NCBI GenBank assembly: GCA_009809945.1
Contig: WTPW01000998.1
Span: forward strand, 31,238-95,237
DNA length: 64,000 nucleotides
Direction of reading: 5' to 3'
Source: Gigaspora margarita
Taxonomy: Eukaryota; Glomeromycota; Glomeromycetes; Diversisporales; Gigasporaceae
Below the pieces are notes generated by a model. That model saw only the letters and a program-made list of their open reading frames with translations. It did not search any database and was not told the DNA's origin. Made by a program: the position numbers and the translations under genes. Of this stretch, positions 57,910 to 64,000 are shown piece by piece; the first letter of the stretch is position 1, and each line of letters starts with the position of its first letter.

Positions 57910-58645
57910 TAATAAGCATAGCGGAAGTTCATTTTGATTGGTTGTCAAAACTTCCAGAAAAAATGTTGATCGTATTCCGGATAAAGTATTGGCCATACCC
58001 GGACAAGAATTTATTGCTTTCAAAAAATTAGGTAATACTTTCTGAAGACGCATATTATAGACTACAACACATTAATTTGCTTCATAATAGCTACTTTAAT
58101 TCATCTTTCACAATGTATATACTATTCTTTTCATAATAAGTATATTAATTTACAATAAACAATTAAGTTTCGTAATACATTATTAAACTAGATTCAAGAT
58201 ACGCAAATATTTCTAACTACTACTACTATACTGTAGACGTTGTACTGTATTTATAGGCTATACTTATAACCTAAATAAATATAACAAAAAAAATTAAAGA
58301 ACAGTTTAGAATGTAGTTTGAAATAGTATTTTTATTAGGCAAGCAAAACTAGTAGAAATAAAATCTGCAACTTTACTCACCAATTGCTTAGGTCGCCGAA
58401 CTACTTTCTGACCTTTTAAAATCTTTGCTTCTCATCTAGATCTTGAAACTTCTGTATCCCACTGTATCCCAAGTTAAAAAACAGTAAAACCCAAGGTAAA
58501 ATACTAACGACTCAAGTTGATTTTTACATTACGTATTACAAAAAAATTTCTCATATAACATGATGATTTTTATTTGTACTTATAAAAGTACTTTTAAAAT
58601 TACAGTTGACTGTATAAAAAAAAGATCATCACCAATCATATTTAG
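57910..58645. mobile_element. Second, diverged copy of the 831-bp element
   Basis: Starts AAGCATAGCGGAAGTTCATT then TTGATTGGTTGTCAAAAC. It shares CCAATTGCTTAGGTCGCCGA, TTCACAATGTATATACTATT and AAAAGTACTTTTAAAATTAC with 28836-29666 in the same order and orientation. The right terminal repeat is diverged (ATCACCAATCATATT). It lies just after the pogo pseudogene. Confidence 0.72.
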
Positions 58646-58849
58646 TTTAATTTTAGCCAATCAGAGTTATTAAAATTATTATAATTTCTCCAATACTTAA
58701 TATAGACTTCTACTACAGGTCTAATAAAACTCTGCATTTAAATTCGGATCTGATACAAATTTTATTCTAATCTGCAATGTATACATTCTTGCATCATATG
58801 TTAATTTAAAATCCTCTATTTTTAAAGCAACTAGGACAAATCAACGTTT

Positions 58850-60562
58850 TATAGAATGAATTGGAGTTGAAAAGAATTAGCATAAAATAAAATCAGCAGA
58901 GATGGGTAACGCTAATAGAAAAGGAATTGAAGAGGATAATCTTAATAAAATTGGTACTAAAAAGGATGAACATATAGCATTCATTTGGTATCAAAAATTA
59001 ACAGAGAAGGGAGATACCAGAGGAATATATAATGTTGGATATTGTTATTTTAACAGAATTAGAGTTGAAAAGAATGGCAATAAGGCATTTATTTACTATC
59101 AAAAATCAGCAGAAATAGGGAACGCAATTGGAATACTTGCATTAGGAAACTGTTATGAAGATGGAATTGGAGTTGAAAAGGATGAATGCAAGGCGTTCAT
59201 TTATTATCAAAAATTAGCAAAGATGGAAGAAGCTAGTGGAATTCGTATGATGGAATACTGTTATCAAAATGGGATTAGAGTTGAAAAGGATAAACATAAA
59301 GCATTCGTTTATTACCAAAAATCAGCTGATATGAAGAACGCCAGTAGAATAAGAGGAGTGACAAAAATCAGATGATTTTTTAGGGGAGAGGGGGGGTAAA
59401 AAATGTTGAAATTATATATAGGAACCTGTCCAAATCTATATTATAGAGGGGGGGATGAGGGGTAGGCCTCTAATAAAAAATAATCAGGTGATTAATGACA
59501 CTGCCCTAAATGATATTGGATATTGTTATCAAAATGGAATCGGAGTTGAAAAAAGATAAGCATACGGCATTCATTTATTATCAAAAATCAGCCAAAATGG
59601 AAGATGCCTATAGAACATTTAACGTTGGACATTATTATCAAAAAGGAATTGGGATGGAAAAGGATGAACATAATGCATTCATTTATTGTCAAAAATCTGC
59701 TGACTTTGTTGCAATAAATGAAGTTGGATATTGTTATCTTAATGGAATTGGTGTTGAAAAGGATGAACATAAAGCATTCATATATTATCAAAAATCAGTG
59801 GAGATGGGAGACGTTGATAAAATTTATAATGTTGGATATTGTTATTATAAGAGAATCAGAGTTGAAAAGGATGAACATACGGCATTTATTTATTATCAAA
59901 AATCTGCTAAAATAAGGGATGCTCGCGGAATATTTAATGTTGGATATTATTATCAAAAAGGAATTGGAGTTAAAAAGGATGTATATAAGGCATTCACTTA
60001 TTATCAAAAATTAGCAGAAATAGGGTACAATAGTGGAATACTAGCGCTTGCAGACTGTTATAAAAATGGAATTGGAGTTAAGAAGGATGAACATAAGGCC
60101 TTCATTTATTATAAAGAATCAGCTGAGATGGGAAACGCTAATGGAACATATAATGTTGGATATTGTTATGACAATGGTATAGGAGTTGAGAAGAATGAAT
60201 ATAAGGTATTCAATTATTATCAAAAATCAGCAAAAATAGAAGACGCCCAGGGAATATATAATGTTGGATATTGTTATAGTGAAGGAATCAGAATTAAAGA
60301 GGATAAATATAAGGCGTTTATTTTTTATTAAAAATCAGCAGATATAGGAGATACTAGAATGTATAATGTCGAATATTGTTATTTTAATGGAATTGGTGTT
60401 GAAAAGGATGAACATAAGGCATTTATTCAATACCATAAATCAGTAGAGGTCGGGCATACGTGTACTAAAGGAATAAATTTGGTTGGATATTGTTATAGAA
60501 ATGGTGTTGGTGTTAAAAAGGATGATTTGATTTATAAGTACGTATGTAAAATAATTTGTTAA
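58850..60562 (+). pseudogene. Sel1-repeat protein gene, broken
   Basis: About a dozen 36-residue Sel1-like repeats of the form YNVGYCYxNGIGVEKDEHKAFIYYQKSAEMGDA follow one another. Such alpha-solenoid repeats mediate protein binding, and Rhizophagus has hundreds, often linked to kinases; no kinase is present here. Lesions: a stop in the degenerate first repeat (EKN-stop, about 58880), a 154-bp MITE at 59353-59506, one extra base in an A run near 59548, and CAA to TAA at 60329-60331 in a FYYQK context. Reading through these, the last repeat ends VGYCYRNGVGVKKDD and a stop at 60562. The 5' end of the gene is missing. Confidence 0.88.
59353..59506. mobile_element. PIF/Harbinger-type MITE family, copy 2, inside the Sel1 gene
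   Basis: Same family as 3367-3517 (ends GAGGAGTGACAAAAATCAGA and the complement of GGGCAGTGTCATTAATCACC). The exact TAA duplication lies at 59350-59352 and 59507-59509. Element plus duplication is 157 bp. Taking it out rejoins the Sel1 frame (NASRI then NDIGYCYQNGIG). Confidence 0.9.
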
Positions 60563-60784
60563 TAAAAATATTCTTATTAGTTTTATTAGTTTATCGTCTG
60601 TGCTGATTTGCTTGATGAATAATCTTTTGTTCAAGTCGATTTAGTTATTATTATTTATTAATCGAAATATTTGAAATAATCTGTGTATCTATTATTAATT
60701 TTTTTATTCATGCTAGTTTATGATGAAAATTTATATACAAAATATTTATTACAAATTTTAGTCTTATCTGAATACAAGTTGTAT

Positions 60785-61520
60785 GGTGCTCTTGCAAAAT
60801 GCATTTGCTAAATGCTATAACCAAATCTAACTATCGTGCTATGTCTAAATCTAACTATTATACTACTGTATATCCCAAANGCTATACCAAATTTAACTAT
60901 CGTATCTATACCTAAATCTAATTATGTTACATCTTAAACCTAACTATTGTGTCTATGCCTAAATCTAACTACCATATTGTGCTATATATGTCCCGAATTT
61001 AACTATTTGCTACATNCTGAATCGAACTTATATAATATGGTTTAAATTCAAATTAACTATTGTGCTATATCTAAATCTGACTTGTACTATGTCCCGAATT
61101 TAACTACATGCTATATATTATGCTACTATATATCCTAAATTTGTCAAATCTATCATGCTATACCTGAATCTAACTATCATATTATGTCCCAAATCTAACT
61201 ATTGTACTATATTATAACCAAATCTAACTATCGTACTATGCTTGAATTTAACTACCTCAAAATACTAACCGAATTTAACTATTGTATCTATATTATGTTA
61301 CATCTTAAATCTAACTATCGTATTATATGTTGAATCTATTATACTATACCAGAATCTAACTATCATGCTATGTTCTGAATTTAACTATATGCTATGTTCT
61401 GAATCTAACTATTTGCTAGTTCTGAATCTGCTACTGAATATAACTATTATGTTTTGAATCTAATTATCATTACTATGTTTGAATCTAACTATTGTACTAT
61501 TTTCAAATCTATATTGCACT
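60785..61520. repeat. Degenerate minisatellite, AATCTAACTATCGTGCTATG
   Basis: About thirty imperfect units of 20-35 bp built on AAATCTAACTATTGTACTAT with linkers such as TGTCCCGAATTTAACT. No open frame. Two single N bases (60880, 61016) fall inside. Confidence 0.8.
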
Positions 61521-62270
61521 ATATTCGAATTTGGGAACTGGTGTTAAACTTGGAGAAGTGTTAGGCATAACAGAACCAATTCTTTGAAAGAGTAGCGAAT
61601 TAACACTTGGTATCTATATAATAATTAAAAATAGTATATAGTAATTAATAATATTGTATATTTATGAATTAATTATAATACCTCAAAATTATTAAATAAT
61701 ATTAAAAGATTTGATATGCTTTTATTAATATCCCAATGTGACTTTATATCTATGCTTGCTCTTCGAGTAAATACTAAACTCTTTTAAAGTGTTTATTAAT
61801 TTCTAAGCTTGTTTAAAAGAAATACGTACATACTATATTTAAATCTAACTATATATATAATATACTATGTACTATAACTATTGTACTATTTCTACTAGTG
61901 TGCTACGTCTGGCTAAAAAAAAAATCATCACTATTGCCATACTTCACAATGGCTATTTTACCTCATCTTCCTCTCAAAGTGGCCAAAGTTTTTCCTTGTC
62001 AGAAAAAAAATCTGTGTTAGTTAGTTCTCACTTAAATTTTTTCGAATTTGAAAGCTTATTATCTCATTTGTTGTATATTACTTACCAAAATTTGCTCTCT
62101 AAGCAAAGTCATTAGTGTAAATGATCTATACTGATCTTTTTTCACTATAGACGTGTGAAGAGGTAAAAAATACTGTAAGATGTTTTAAGAAAAAATTATT
62201 ATGTAAAACCATGAGTTGCCAATTGACAGTATGGTTTTTCATAGTAAGAGTTACTTTAAAAATTTTTATT
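61521..62270. other. Spacer, no gene recognised
   Basis: GTGTTAAACTTGG / TTAACACTTGG at 61550-61610 may be a small inverted pair. The frame at 61867-62115 (Ser/Leu-rich) matches nothing I know. Confidence 0.4.
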
Positions 62271-62274
62271 TATA

Positions 62275-62522
62275 TTGTGTAACTCAGGGATCTTCAAGCC
62301 AATCAAATCGAATGTTCGCCATGCTCAACCTACCCAAGTTTTTGTTAATTCCCAACCAACTAATCTATACCTCACCCGAGTTAACCTTTTAAACAAAGTA
62401 GAAATCTTAAGATCTGAGATTGAAGCCTTTAGGGTAGAAAATAAGACATTGAAAGAGGAAAATGTGTCATTGTAAGAGGAATTGGAGACCTTTAAGAATC
62501 CTGGGACTTCTTCCTTAAAGCT
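62275..62522 (+). pseudogene. Coiled-coil fragment, probably 3' end of a pogo-type transposase
   Basis: Reads AQPTQVFVNSQPTNLYLTRV, then NLLNKVEILRSEIEAFRVEN and KTLKEENVSL, a TAA-type stop, then EELETFKNPGTSSLK. Leu at seven-residue spacing gives a coiled coil. From memory, pogo-type transposases of these fungi end in such a segment after the DDE domain; the pseudogene at 57837 ends just before it. It is cut at 62523 by another element. Confidence 0.4.
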
Positions 62523-64000
62523 AGCATCAGCAAATTTTATATATAGATATATATCGATTACTAACTGATAAAATATATATCGATACTCATCACCCCTGTC
62601 GATTACTATCGATAGTAATAGTAATCGATATATATCCGGTTAATCGATATATATCGAATATGATATCAATTAATAATTATTATATTCATATAATCATACT
62701 TTTTGCAAATTTTTAAACGTTTTACAGGTTTTCACAAGTTTTCGCAATTTTTTAATATAAAATTTTATTTTTTTTATTTATTATTATTATATTTTAAAAT
62801 ATTACATATTTTATTATAAATTATTATAAAAAAATAGCAAAAAAAATAAATTCAAAAAAAAACGAAACCAAAAAAAATAAAAAAACAAACTATTATATTT
62901 CTTATATTTACTCATATTTGCTTATATTCGTTTATATTTGCTTATATTTGCTTATATTCGCTACTTCTTGCAAAGTCCCAGAAAGTTAGATCGTTTTCTT
63001 GCAAAGTTCCAAAAGAAGTAAAGAATAAATAAAATAAAATAAAATTAAAAAAAATAAGTAAAAAAAACAAACAAAAAACAAACCAAAAAAATAACAAAAA
63101 AAATAAAAATGAAAAAAATAAACTTATATTTCGCTCATATTTGCTTGTATTCGATTATATTCGTTCATATTCGTGACTTCCTGCAAAGTGCCAGAGATGT
63201 TAGAATTGAAGTCCGGAAAAGTTAAGCAGTTTTCTTGCAAAGTTCTGAAATAAAAAAAAAGAAAACAAACAAAAATGTAAGCAAACTAAATAAAAAAATA
63301 AACAAAGCTCCAAATCTCTATTTCGAGTTCGTGTTTTGCAATTCAGAAATCGTCGAAGGTTTTCGCAAAGTGCCAGAATAAAATAAATTAATAAAAATAA
63401 AAACAAAAACAAAAAACATGAAACGAAAAAATAAATAAAACAAAACCTCGTGAAAACTTGCGAATACTTGCGAAAACTTGCATTCTTGAACGTTCGAAAT
63501 TGCTAGAGAAAGGTGTTGTGTGTTTTTGCAAAGTGTCAAAAGGCTGAGTTGGCTTGTGAAAGTACTGGAAAGTTATTGGATTTCTTGCAAAGTGCTAGTG
63601 GTAAAGTGTAAAAATAAAGTAAAAAAAATTAAAAAATAAAAAAAAATAAAAATAAAAAAAACAAAACGAAACTAAAAAAAATGAAATGAAACCAAAAAAA
63701 AAACAAAAGAAATACGAAGAAACAATGTAAAATTGATAGAAGATCTAAATTATAAACAAAAAAAAATAAACAAAGATCTAATCTGATCTTGTGGTACAAT
63801 CATTGAAAATCATTGAAACATTTTGAAAATATTAGTAAAACACGTCTTTGATATGATCCAGGTTACAGATCTACTGATCCCAAAATATTTCGAAAGTATT
63901 CGAAATATTAAAAAGAAAAAAGAAAGAGAAAAAAAAAGAAAGAGAAAAAAGAAAAAAAAAGAAAGAGGAGAAAAAGAGAGAGGGGTAAAAGAGAGAGGGA
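62523..64000. mobile_element. T-rich GCACTTTGC-repeat element, copy 2 (inverted, runs off the window)
   Basis: Starts AGCATCAGCAAATTTTATAT, like the ends of 55238-57264, then an ATATATCGAT tract (62545-62660). The rest is the complement-oriented body: TTTTGCAAATTTTTAAACG, TTCTTGCAAAGTGCCAGAA units (62965-63600), and near the end GATCTAATCTGATCTTGT with GGTTACAGATCTACTGAT, matching 55455-55600 in reverse. The window ends in a GA-rich tract. Confidence 0.68.

Noticed and set aside
59588..60007. Minus-strand frames opposite the Sel1 repeats
   Set aside because: Antisense shadows of a repetitive coding region.
60785..61520. CRISPR-like array
   Set aside because: Units are imperfect, spacing is irregular and there are no unique spacers; this is a eukaryotic minisatellite.
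63200..63539. Minus-strand Phe-rich frames near the right edge
   Set aside because: Same repeat family as 55.6-56.5 kb in the other orientation; not genes.

Overview
The window looks like nuclear DNA of an arbuscular-mycorrhizal (Glomeromycotina, Rhizophagus-like) fungus. It is very AT-rich, introns are short with GTATGT/GTAAGC donors, and decayed Sel1-repeat and BTB/TLDc genes, which are hugely expanded in that group, lie in a dense field of small DNA transposons. The identification is by recall of families; no search was run.

Layout. 1-9.35 kb is a CpG-poor field of MITEs and fold-back elements. 9.35-28.1 kb is CpG-richer and less repetitive. It holds a divergent gene pair (a five-exon transposase-like gene on the minus strand, 14.4-18.0 kb, and an accessory-like gene on the plus strand, 18.1-19.7 kb) and the one host-type gene that looks intact: an HMG-box plus Zn2Cys6 regulator at 23177-24325. 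28.1-30.4 kb is a decayed copy of the rRNA-processing WD40 gene UTP18, still with introns, split by an 831-bp element with a 9-bp target duplication. 31-34.5 kb holds a tRNA-derived SINE and more fold-backs. 35058-39765 is a 4.7-kb element with 9-bp target duplications enclosing a broken BTB/TLDc gene, so it looks like a gene-capturing transposon. 40-43.5 kb holds fold-backs, a gap of N and an ~850-bp duplicated block with 51-bp tandem repeats. 43.9-46.4 kb is a large nested palindrome. 48.9-51.7 kb holds MITEs, a LINE RNase H remnant and a Gly/Tyr-rich ORF split by a MITE. 52.3-57.8 kb is a pogo-like transposase pseudogene split by a 4.3-kb composite element with an exact 8-bp target duplication. 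58.85-60.56 kb is a Sel1-repeat gene broken by a MITE, a frameshift and a stop. The window ends in a satellite and in an inverted second copy of an element seen at 55-57 kb.

Main message: target-site duplications allow several insertions to be dated relative to one another and the interrupted frames to be read across them. Lesions in the broken genes are mostly of the G:C to A:T kind, and CpG is scarce in the repeat-dense parts. This fits methylation-linked decay, but it was judged by eye.
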